Assembly: GCA_963711705.1 (NCBI GenBank)
Contig: CAVQFM010000025.1
Coordinates: 1-64,000, forward strand
Length of the DNA stretch: 64,000 nt
DNA from: RYN-230 sp963711705
GTDB lineage: Bacteria > Actinomycetota > Actinomycetes > Streptosporangiales > Streptosporangiaceae
Direction: 5' to 3'
This document shows positions 49,132-56,768 of this stretch, one piece after another. A program made the translations under genes and the position numbers. Position 1 is the first letter of the stretch, and each line of letters opens with the position of its first letter. The notes under the pieces are model-generated. The model was not told the DNA's origin and did no database searches. It worked only from the letters and a program-made list of their open reading frames with translations.

Positions 49132-49269
49132 TCAGGCACTGAGGCGCGCGCGGCCCTTGCGCCGCCGCGCGGCCAGGACGGCGCGGCCGGCCCTGGTCCG
49201 CATGCGCAGCCGGAAACCGTGCGTCTTAGCACGCCGGCGGTTGTTCGGCTGGAACGTACGCTTGCTCAC
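49132..49269 (-). CDS. rpmH: Ribosomal protein bL34
   Basis: A 45-residue, highly basic large-subunit protein. It begins VSKRTFQPNNRRRAKTHGFR and ends RRKGRARLSA, matching the family across its length. The GTG at 49269 follows CTGGAG at five bases. It is divergent from dnaA and is the first gene of the rpmH-rnpA-yidD-yidC-jag-rsmG run, the standard origin arrangement. The transcription start should lie in the 352-base gap containing DnaA boxes, so its expression may respond to origin activity. Confidence 0.97.
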   Translation of the reverse strand: MSKRTFQPNNRRRAKTHGFRLRMRTRAGRAVLAARRRKGRARLSA

Positions 49270-49621
49270 AGGAACTCCAGGTACCGTTCTGGGCTTTTGG
49301 GGACCCGCGAGAGCGATAAGCGCGCATGCGGGATCGACCACTGTGCGAGTGGCTGGGTCTGTTCACGTTACGCGCACCGCTGGCCACGGTCAAACCAGCG
49401 GCGGCCGGCTGGGGCCCGCAGAACACCCCGTTTCTCGAACAACCCCGGCCGGTGCGCCTAGGCTGTGGACAACACTCCGGCTGGGGGAAGCCGACGCGCG
49501 GAACACCACAGCGCCCGTAAGCACTGTTCCTGCGCGGTCCGTGCACACCGCGGTATCCGGCGTGCACAGCCTGTGGACAAAGCTGTTGATCACATGTGGG
49601 GGGCGCGAGGGGTGGATGACG
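49270..49621. promoter_or_regulatory. rpmH-dnaA intergenic region with two DnaA boxes
   Basis: This 352-base gap has no gene. It has perfect DnaA boxes TGTGGACAA at 49464-49472 and 49572-49580. The first overlaps the -10 element TAGGCT (49459-49464). The divergent rpmH promoter presumably lies in the left half. It may form part of the origin together with the dnaA-dnaN gap. Confidence 0.75.
49459..49472 (+). promoter_or_regulatory. dnaA: dnaA promoter -10 overlapping a DnaA box
   Basis: TAGGCT at 49459-49464 is the same hexamer used as a -10 in several leaderless genes of the window. The DnaA box TGTGGACAA starts at its last base and would cover the transcription start, an arrangement suited to DnaA autorepression. 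The leader would then be about 150 bases. Confidence 0.5.
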
Positions 49622-51256
49622 ATGAGTGAAGCAGACCTCGCGGAGGTGTGGGCCAGGTCCCTGGAAGAGCTGGCAACGATGCAGATCGAGCCGCACCAGC
49701 GGGCCTGGCTCAAGCTGACCAGGCCACTCGGGCTGGTCGAGAACACGGCACTGATTGCCACGCCCAACGAGTTCGTCAAGGAGCAGCTGGAGACCCGGCT
49801 GCGGGCGCTGATCACTCATGCGCTGTCCCGCGAGCTCGGCCGCAGCATCCAGCTGGCAGTGACGGTGGACCCAACCGCCATCACTGCCTCGACCGCTTTC
49901 CCGGCTGAACCGCCCGCCGCGGGAGGTGCCGGCCAGGGCGCCGGGCCGCCCGGCCTGGGCAGCACCGAAGGATCGCCGCCGGTGGGACAGTCACCCGCCG
50001 AGAACGCTGCCCGGGACGGCAACGGCCTGCCGATGATCCCGGCCCAGTCACCGGGCTACGCCGACCAGGCCAGCAGCCCGCCGGCTGGCTCCCCGGACGG
50101 TGGCGCCGCCACCCGGCCGGGCGGGCCTGCGCTGGGCGGGCCGTTCGACCCGCTGGGCAGCCGTCCGCAGCACGCGGCCGGGCCGCCCGGCGCGCTGCCC
50201 GGTACGCCCCGTCCCACCCAGGCCCGGCTGAACCCCAAGTACACGTTTGAGACGTTCGTGATCGGTTCGAGCAACCGGTTCGCCCACGCGGCCGCGGTGG
50301 CGGTGGCCGAGGCGCCCGCCAAGGCTTACAACCCGCTGTTCATCTACGGCGACTCGGGACTGGGAAAGACGCATCTGCTGCACGCGATCGGCCATTACGC
50401 GCAGAGCCTCTATCACGGGGTGAAGGTCCGCTACGTCAGCTCGGAAGAGTTCACTAACGACTTCATCAACATGATCCGGGACGGCAAGCAGGATGGTTTC
50501 CGCCGCCGGTACCGCGACGTTGACGTGCTGCTGGTGGACGACATCCAGTTCCTGGAGAACAAGGAAGGAACGCAGGAGGAGTTCTTCCACACGTTCAATA
50601 CCTTGCATAACGCCAGCAAGCAGATAGTGATCTCCAGCGACCGGGCGCCCAAGCGGCTGGTGACCCTGGAGGACCGGCTGCGCAGCCGGTTCGAGTGGGG
50701 CCTGATCACCGACGTGCAGCCGCCGGAACTGGAGACCAGGATCGCGATCCTGCGCAAGAAGGCGGTCCAGGAAGGGCTGAACGCGCCGCCCGAGGCGCTG
50801 GAGTACATCGCCTCGCGGATCTCCACCAACATCCGGGAGCTGGAAGGCGCCCTGATCCGGGTGACGGCCTTCGCCAGCCTGAACCGGCAGTCGGTGGACC
50901 TTCAGCTGGCCGAGATCGTGCTCAAGGACCTGATCCCCGAGGCCCAGGGGCCGGAGATCACCGCCGCGACGATCATGGGCCAGACCGCGTCCTACTTCGG
51001 GCTGTCCATCGACGACCTGTGCGGCACGTCCCGGTCCCGGGTACTGGTCACGGCCCGGCAGATCGCCATGTACCTGTGCCGGGAGCTTACCGACCTGTCG
51101 CTGCCAAAGATCGGGCAGCAGTTCGGCGGCCGCGACCACACGACGGTCATGCATGCGGACCGGAAAATCCGCTCCCTGATGGCCGAACGGCGGTCTATCT
51201 ACAACCAGGTGACCGAACTCACCAACCGAATCAAACAGCAGGCACGGTCCGGGTGA
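49622..51256 (+). CDS. dnaA: Chromosomal replication initiator DnaA
   Basis: A 544-residue AAA+ initiator that opens oriC. Domain I (about 1-90: EADLAEVWARSLEELATM) is followed by a Gly/Pro/Ala-rich domain II of about 130 residues. Domain III has Walker A GDSGLGKTHLL and Walker B VLLVDDIQFLENKEG. Domain IV ends with the DNA-binding signature QFGGRDHTTVMHADRKI. The long domain II is typical of actinobacteria. I chose the ATG at 49622 because AGGGG is nine bases ahead; an ATG two codons upstream (49616) is possible. It faces away from rpmH, followed by oriC and dnaN. An essential and intact gene. Confidence 0.97.
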   Translation: MSEADLAEVWARSLEELATMQIEPHQRAWLKLTRPLGLVENTALIATPNEFVKEQLETRLRALITHALSRELGRSIQLAVTVDPTAITASTAFPAEPPAAGGAGQGAGPPGLGSTEGSPPVGQSPAENAARDGNGLPMIPAQSPGYADQASSPPAGSPDGGAATRPGGPALGGPFDPLGSRPQHAAGPPGALPGTPRPTQARLNPKYTFETFVIGSSNRFAHAAAVAVAEAPAKAYNPLFIYGDSGLGKTHLLHAIGHYAQSLYHGVKVRYVSSEEFTNDFINMIRDGKQDGFRRRYRDVDVLLVDDIQFLENKEGTQEEFFHTFNTLHNASKQIVISSDRAPKRLVTLEDRLRSRFEWGLITDVQPPELETRIAILRKKAVQEGLNAPPEALEYIASRISTNIRELEGALIRVTAFASLNRQSVDLQLAEIVLKDLIPEAQGPEITAATIMGQTASYFGLSIDDLCGTSRSRVLVTARQIAMYLCRELTDLSLPKIGQQFGGRDHTTVMHADRKIRSLMAERRSIYNQVTELTNRIKQQARSG

Positions 51257-51693
51257 ACAAGCACAGAACAACGCCGCCGGTGACATTCAGTACACACAGG
51301 CTGTGGAAAGGTCTGTGGACAGCCTTGGGACTAACAGGGGACAACACTCCGAAAGCGGTGGGCGCCCTCTGGGGAATCCAGCGGAATCCGGCCACCGTCC
51401 CCAGCAGATCCACGGCAACAAGGGTCACCGACACAGCCACTGTGGACGCTAATTCCTGGGCTGAGCTGCGGATATGCTCACTATCCCCAGCGTCCACCGA
51501 CCCTATTGCGACTACGTTCTTCTATCTAACTAAAGAACAACTACGCACCAGGCAGGCGCGGCCCGCACCCGCCAAACAAGCCTTCTGTGACGGTCCACCA
51601 CCCACTCGCGGGATGAGATACCCAGCAGCCCGGCGGCTTGAAACCAGCGACTGCGCCTGACCGCGCATCCTTGAGAAGGGGAGGCAGCTTCCA
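51257..51693. promoter_or_regulatory. oriC: Putative oriC core, dnaA-dnaN interval
   Basis: This 437-base gap has no gene. It has DnaA-box-like sequences TGTGGAAAG (51302-51310), TGTGGACAG (51314-51322), TGTGGACGC (51441-51449) and GCGTCCACC (51490-51498), plus degenerate relatives. An AT-rich stretch around 51511-51543 has inverted arms GTTCTT (51516-51521) and AAGAAC (51533-51538) and may be the unwinding element or the dnaA terminator. Location and box density match actinobacterial origins. Confidence 0.75.
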
Positions 51694-52827
51694 GTGAAGA
51701 TCCAGGTGGAACGGGACGCGCTGGCCGATGCGGTGGCCTGGACGGCGCGTGCCCTGCCAGCCCGGCCCGCCGTCCCGGTGCTGGCCGGCATCCGGCTCCA
51801 GGCGGCCGGCGACCTGACGTTGTCCAGCTTCGACTATGACGTCTCCGCCCAGGCCCGGCTGCCGGTCACGGTGGCCGAGGAAGGCGATGCCCTGGTCTCC
51901 GGGCGGCTGCTCGCGGAGATCACCCGCAGCCTGCCCGCCCGGCCGGTGGACATCGCCTCGGACGGCGCCCGCGCCACGCTGACCTGCGGAAGCGCCACGT
52001 TCACCCTGCTCACAATGCCTGCCGAGGACTACCCCACGCTGCCCGAGATGCCACCCGCGGCCGGGTCCATCGGCAGCGACGCGTTCGCCTCGGCGGTCAG
52101 CCAGTCGGCGACCGCGGCCGGCCGGGACGACACGCTGCCCGCGCTGACCGGCGTGCGGATCGAGATCGAGGGGGACACGCTCACCCTGGTCTCCACCGAC
52201 CGGTACCGGCTGGCCGTCCGCGAGCTGCGGTGGACCCCGGCCCGGCCCGGCCTGTCGGCCGCGGTCCTGGTGCCGGCCCGCGCACTGGCCGACACCGCGC
52301 GGGCGCTCACCGCCGGGGCGGAGGTGTCCATCGCGCTGGCCCTGCCCGGCGAGGAAGGGGCAGGCGGCGACGGGATGATCGGCTTCGAGGGCGGCGGCCG
52401 CCGCACCACGACCCGGCTGCTCGGCGGGGACTTCCCGCGATACCAGTCGCTGCTGCCCAAGCAGGTGAACTCGGTGGCCGAGCTGGCCGCGGGGCCGTTC
52501 GCCGAGGCGGTCAAGCGGGTCGCCCTGGTAGCCGAGCGCAACACCGCGGTGCGGCTGTCGTTCTCCACCGGGCAGCTGGTGCTGGAAGCCGGCACCGGCG
52601 ACGAGGCGCAGGCCGTGGAGGTCATGGACGCGAGCTTCGAGGGTGATGACATCCAGATCGCGTTCAACCCGCAGTACCTGCTGGACGGGCTGACCGCGCT
52701 CGACTCCGACACCGCGCGCGTCTCGTTCACCGAGGCGGGCAAGCCGGCGCTGATCACCGGCAAGCCAGCCGAGAACGAGCAGCCCGACTACCGCTACCTG
52801 CTGATGCCGATCCGCTTGGGCGGGTGA
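51694..52827 (+). CDS. dnaN: DNA polymerase III beta sliding clamp
   Basis: A 377-residue ring-forming clamp that tethers replicative polymerase to DNA. The three repeated domains are visible: VERDALADAVAWTARALPAR opens domain 1, TLPALTGVRIEIEGDTL is in domain 2, and FNPQYLLDGLTALDSD with the C-terminal YRYLLMPIRL (binding-pocket strand) ends domain 3. The GTG at 51694 follows GGGGAGG. Fourteen bases after its stop, recF starts from its own leaderless promoter, and gnd, present here in Streptomyces, is absent. No frame defects. It is the standard origin gene. Confidence 0.97.
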   Translation: MKIQVERDALADAVAWTARALPARPAVPVLAGIRLQAAGDLTLSSFDYDVSAQARLPVTVAEEGDALVSGRLLAEITRSLPARPVDIASDGARATLTCGSATFTLLTMPAEDYPTLPEMPPAAGSIGSDAFASAVSQSATAAGRDDTLPALTGVRIEIEGDTLTLVSTDRYRLAVRELRWTPARPGLSAAVLVPARALADTARALTAGAEVSIALALPGEEGAGGDGMIGFEGGGRRTTTRLLGGDFPRYQSLLPKQVNSVAELAAGPFAEAVKRVALVAERNTAVRLSFSTGQLVLEAGTGDEAQAVEVMDASFEGDDIQIAFNPQYLLDGLTALDSDTARVSFTEAGKPALITGKPAENEQPDYRYLLMPIRLGG

Positions 52828-52828
52828 C

Positions 52829-52834
52829 TAGGCT
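52829..52834 (+). promoter_or_regulatory. recF: -10 element of leaderless recF promoter (TAGGCT-N6-GTG)
   Basis: TAGGCT lies two bases after the dnaN stop, then CCTGAT and the GTG at 52841. No ribosome site is present. Spacing is identical to the promoters at 20717 and 36519. Confidence 0.6.
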
Positions 52835-52840
52835 CCTGAT

Positions 52841-54113
52841 GTGCACCTGACCCGTCTCGCGCTGACCGACTTCCGGTCTTATCCGGCGGCGGAGCTGAGT
52901 CTCGGGCCGGGGATCACCACCCTGCTCGGCGCGAACGGCCAGGGTAAGACCAACCTGGTTGAGGCGGCCGGGTACGTGGCCACGCTGGGCAGCCACCGGG
53001 TCAGCAGCGACGCGCCGCTGGTCCGCCGGGGCGCCGACCGGGCCATCCTGCGCGCCGCGGTCACGTCGGCCGAACGGGACACGCTGGTGGAGATCGAGAT
53101 CAACCCGGGGCGGGCCAACCGGGCCCGGGTGAACCGGGCGCCGGTCCCGCGGCCGCGCCAGGTGCTCGGCATCCTGCGCACCGTGCTGTTCGCTCCCGAG
53201 GACCTGGCCCTGGTCAAGGGCGACCCGGAACAGCGCCGCCGGTTCCTCGACGAGCTCCTGGTGACCAGCGCGCCCCGGTATGCGGGCGTGCGGTCCGACT
53301 ACGAGCGGGTGATCAAGCAGCGCACCGCCTTGCTCAAGCAGGCCCGCGCCCGGGCCGGTTCCCGGGTGTTCGCCCGGGCCGCCGCGCGCAGCAGCCCGGC
53401 GGCCGGCGGCGAGGACCCGGAGGTGCCCGCGGGCCGGGGCCTGGCCGGCGCGCTCGACGCGTGGGATGAGCACCTGGCGACCAAGGGCGCGGAGTTGCTG
53501 GCTGGGCGGCTCGCGCTGACCGCGGCGCTGCGCCCGCTGGTGGCGCAGGCGTACACGGCCGTTTCCGGCGCAGGACGGCTCGGCCGTCCTCGGCTACCAG
53601 CAGCGCGGTGTTGACCCGGGTGGACGGCTCCCCGGGGCCGCCGGGCCGCCCGTGCGCGCCGGGCCGGCCGCAGCCGCGGCCGACGGGGCCGGGCCGGGCG
53701 AGCCGCCCGGCCGGGAGGCGCTGGCCGACGGGCTGCGCGAGGCACTGGCCCGGGCCCGGCCGGACGAGGTGGACCGCGGGGTCTGCCTGGTCGGGCCGCA
53801 CCGCGACGACCTGGAGCTGAGCATCGGCGAGCTGCCCGCCCGCGGCTACGCCAGCCAGGGCGAGTCGTGGTCGATGGCGCTGGCCCTGCGGCTGGCCAGC
53901 TACGAGCTGCTCCGGGCCGACGGTGATGACCCGGTGCTGCTGCTCGACGACGTGTTCGCCGAACTGGACACCGGCCGCCGGGACCGGCTGGCCAGCCTGG
54001 TGGCCGGGGCCGAGCAGGTGCTGGTCACCGCCGCGGTGCCGGCCGACGTGCCGGCCAGCCTGCACGGCGCCCGGTTCGGCGTGGCCGAGGGGAGGATCAG
54101 CCGTGCCAGCTGA
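52841..54113 (+). CDS. recF: DNA repair ATPase RecF, frame shifted in this sequence
   Basis: RecF loads RecA at gaps and is an SMC-like ATPase. It starts MHLTRLALTDFRSYPAAEL with Walker A GANGQGKTNLVEA, and has LFAPEDLALVKGDPEQRRRF. The frame then runs into an early TGA at 53612. One frame over it continues VLGYQQRGV, with SQGESWSMALALRLA (ABC signature) and PVLLLDDVFAELD (Walker B), ending at 54113. Deleting one base around 53573 in GCAGGAC restores a 423-residue protein. The extra length against most RecF lies in Ala/Gly/Pro-rich inserts near 53,390-53,440 and 53,650-53,700. It overlaps the DUF721 gene by 11 bases. Error or real inactivation must be settled by resequencing. Confidence 0.88.
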
Positions 54114-54666
54114 CCAGCCGGGCCAGCGGGATCGCAGCCAGCTCGCCCGGGACGCGCTGGCCAGCGCGAAAGCTGACGCGCGGGCCCGCGGCGACGCGCC
54201 GTCCGGCCCGCCACCGCAACCCGCCGCAGCCGACCGGGCACAGCCAGTCAGCGGGCGGTCCGCCCGGGGCAGGCCTCCGGGGCCGACACGCCGGCCGCGC
54301 CGGGACAAACGGGACGACCCGCAGCCGCTGCACGCCGCCATCCAGGGACTGCTCCGGGACCAGGGCTGGCAGGCGGCCGCCGCGGTCGGCTCGGTGTTCG
54401 GCCGCTGGCCGCAGATCGTCGGCGCCGACCTCGCCGCGCACACCCGGCCGGACCGGCTCACCGACGGCGAACTGCTGGTCATCGCCGATTCCACCGCCTG
54501 GGCCACCCAGGTGCGGCTGCTGTCCGGGACGCTCATCCGCACGCTGAACAGCGAACTGGGCAGCGGCACCGTGACCAAGGTCCGGGTGCGCGGGCCGGAG
54601 CAGCCCCGGCGGCCTGGTGAATGGCGGGTTCGCGGCGGTCGCGGGCCACGCGACACGTACGGCTGA
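54103..54666 (+). CDS. DUF721 (DciA-like) protein
   Basis: A 187-residue protein of the DUF721 family, whose DciA members help load the replicative helicase in many bacteria. A basic Pro/Arg/Ala-rich N-terminal region (about 1-75) is followed by the conserved domain LHAAIQGLLRDQGWQAAAAV through GRWPQIVGADLAAHTRPDRL, GELLVIADSTAWATQVRLL and LIRTLNSELGSGTVTKVRVR. It overlaps recF by 11 bases and precedes gyrB, as in many actinobacteria (recF-DUF721-gyrB). The GTG at 54103 follows GGGGAGG. A role in replication fits its neighbours. Confidence 0.9.
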   Translation: MPADQPGQRDRSQLARDALASAKADARARGDAPSGPPPQPAAADRAQPVSGRSARGRPPGPTRRPRRDKRDDPQPLHAAIQGLLRDQGWQAAAAVGSVFGRWPQIVGADLAAHTRPDRLTDGELLVIADSTAWATQVRLLSGTLIRTLNSELGSGTVTKVRVRGPEQPRRPGEWRVRGGRGPRDTYG

Positions 54667-54685
54667 GACTGAGGGTTCTCGCAGG

Positions 54686-54691
54686 TAAAAT
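54686..54691 (+). promoter_or_regulatory. gyrB: Possible gyrB -10 element
   Basis: TAAAAT, in an AT-rich patch (GGTAAAATAGG) within the 106-base gap before gyrB. No clear -35 box is seen, so confidence is modest. Confidence 0.35.
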
Positions 54692-54772
54692 AGGAATGCG
54701 CCCCGGGGGCGCAGCGGCCGAGCAGGCTAGTTGCGCTGGGACGCGTTATCTCTGTTTACGAGGAGCTTGCTC

Positions 54773-56710
54773 TTGTCTTACGACGCACGTTCGATCACGG
54801 TCCTGGAGGGCCTGGAGGCAGTACGCAAGCGTCCCGGCATGTACATCGGCTCTACCGGTGAGCGCGGCCTGCATCACCTCGTCTACGAAGTTGTGGACAA
54901 CGCGGTGGATGAGGCGCTGGCCGGCTTCTGTGACCGCATTGACGTTACCCTGCTCGCCGACGGCGGAGTGCGGGTTGCCGACAACGGCCGCGGGATCCCG
55001 GTTGACGAGCACCCGGTGGAAAAGCGCCCCGCGGTGGAGGTGGTGCTGACCACCCTGCACGCGGGCGGGAAGTTCGACGGCAAGTCCTACGCCGTGTCCG
55101 GCGGGCTGCACGGTGTCGGCGTGTCCGTGGTGAACGCGCTGTCCGCCCGGCTGGAGGTGGAGATCCGCCGGGACGGCTACGTCTGGCGGCAGTCCTACCG
55201 GCTGAGCCAGCCGGAAACCGCGCTGACCCGCGGTGAGCCCACCGAGGAAACCGGCACCATCCTCACCTTCTGGCCAGACCAGGACATCTTCGAGACCACC
55301 GACTGGGACTTCGAGACGCTGTCCCGGCGGCTGCAGGAGATGGCGTTCCTCAACCGCGGCCTGGCCATCAGCCTGACCGACGAGCGGCCCGAGCACATCA
55401 ACGGTGAGCCGCACGTGGTGAATTACTGCTACGAGGGCGGCATCGCCGACTTCGTGCGGTACCTGAACGCGTCCAAGGAGCCGGTGCACTCCACCGTCAT
55501 CAGCTTCGGTGACGAGGGCACCGGGATCTCGGCCGAGATCGCCATGCAGTGGAACAGCACCTACTCCGAGTCGGTGCACACGTTCGCGAACACGATCAAC
55601 ACCGCGGAGGGCGGCACTCACGAGGAGGGGTTCCGTGCCGCGCTCACCTCGGTGGTGAACCGGTACGCCAAGGAGCAGAAACTGCTCCGGGAGAAGGACG
55701 ACAACCTGCAGGGCGAGGACGTGCGCGAGGGCCTCGCCGCGATCATCCACGTGAAGCTGGCCAACCCGCAGTTCGAGGGGCAGACCAAGACCAAACTCGG
55801 GAACACCGAGGCCAGGTCGTTCGTGCTGAAGGCGACCAACGACCACCTGCGGGACTGGTTCGAGCGCAACCCGGGCGAGGCCAAGGACATCATCACCAAG
55901 GCGGCCCAGGCGGCGCGGGCCCGGATCGCGGCCCGGCAGGCGCGTGACCTGACGCGGCGCAAGGGCCTGCTGGAAGGCAGCTCGCTGCCCGGGAAGCTGG
56001 CCGACTGCCAGTCCGGGGACCCGGCCCGCTGCGAGATCTACGTGGTGGAGGGCGACTCGGCCGGCGGCTCGGCCAAGCAGGGCCGTGACCCGGAGTTCCA
56101 GGCGATCCTGCCGATCCGCGGCAAGATCCTCAACGTGGAGAAGGCCCGCATCGACCGGGTCCTCAAGAACAACGAGGTCCTGGCGCTGATCACCGCGCTG
56201 GGCACCGGTGTCCACGACGACTTCGATATCGGCAAGCTGCGCTACTACAAGATCATCCCGATGGCGGACGCGGACGTGGACGGGCAGCACATCACCACGC
56301 TGCTGCTGACCCTGCTGTTCCGGTTCATGAAGCCGCTCATCGAGGCGGGGCACGTCTACCTGGCCCAGCCCCCGCTCTACAAGATCAAGTGGGAGGGCCG
56401 CGGCGCCCAGCCGGAGTACGCGTACTCGGACCGCGAGCGCGACGCGCTCATCGAGGCCGGTATCGCAGCCGGCAAGCGCGACCCACGGCCACGGGATGGC
56501 GTTCAGCGTTTCAAGGGTCTGGGGGAAATGAACGCGGCGGAACTGTGGGAAACCACGATGAACCCGGCACGGCGGGTCCTGAAGCAGGTCACGGTGGACG
56601 ACGCGGCCCAGGCCGATGAGCTGTTCAGCGTGCTGATGGGCGAAGACGTCGAAGCGCGCCGCTCGTTCATCCAGCGGAACGCGAAGGATGTCAGGTTCCT
56701 CGACATCTGA
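54773..56710 (+). CDS. gyrB: DNA gyrase subunit B
   Basis: A 645-residue ATPase subunit of gyrase. The GHKL ATP site shows VVDNAVDEALAGF, ADNGRGIPVDEHP and SGGLHGVGVSVVNAL; the TOPRIM domain has YVVEGDSAGGSAKQG and MADADVDGQHITTLLL. It starts with a rare TTG at 54773, seven bases after GAGGAG; another TTG two codons upstream is too close to that site. A TAAAAT element at 54686-54691 may be the promoter. With GyrA, encoded 58 bases downstream, it forms the A2B2 enzyme. It looks complete. Confidence 0.97.
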   Translation: MSYDARSITVLEGLEAVRKRPGMYIGSTGERGLHHLVYEVVDNAVDEALAGFCDRIDVTLLADGGVRVADNGRGIPVDEHPVEKRPAVEVVLTTLHAGGKFDGKSYAVSGGLHGVGVSVVNALSARLEVEIRRDGYVWRQSYRLSQPETALTRGEPTEETGTILTFWPDQDIFETTDWDFETLSRRLQEMAFLNRGLAISLTDERPEHINGEPHVVNYCYEGGIADFVRYLNASKEPVHSTVISFGDEGTGISAEIAMQWNSTYSESVHTFANTINTAEGGTHEEGFRAALTSVVNRYAKEQKLLREKDDNLQGEDVREGLAAIIHVKLANPQFEGQTKTKLGNTEARSFVLKATNDHLRDWFERNPGEAKDIITKAAQAARARIAARQARDLTRRKGLLEGSSLPGKLADCQSGDPARCEIYVVEGDSAGGSAKQGRDPEFQAILPIRGKILNVEKARIDRVLKNNEVLALITALGTGVHDDFDIGKLRYYKIIPMADADVDGQHITTLLLTLLFRFMKPLIEAGHVYLAQPPLYKIKWEGRGAQPEYAYSDRERDALIEAGIAAGKRDPRPRDGVQRFKGLGEMNAAELWETTMNPARRVLKQVTVDDAAQADELFSVLMGEDVEARRSFIQRNAKDVRFLDI

Positions 56711-56768
56711 TCTCCGGCACTGCCGGACCAGTTACCTGAGTGGCTGCGGCCACAGGAGAGGTTGTTAA

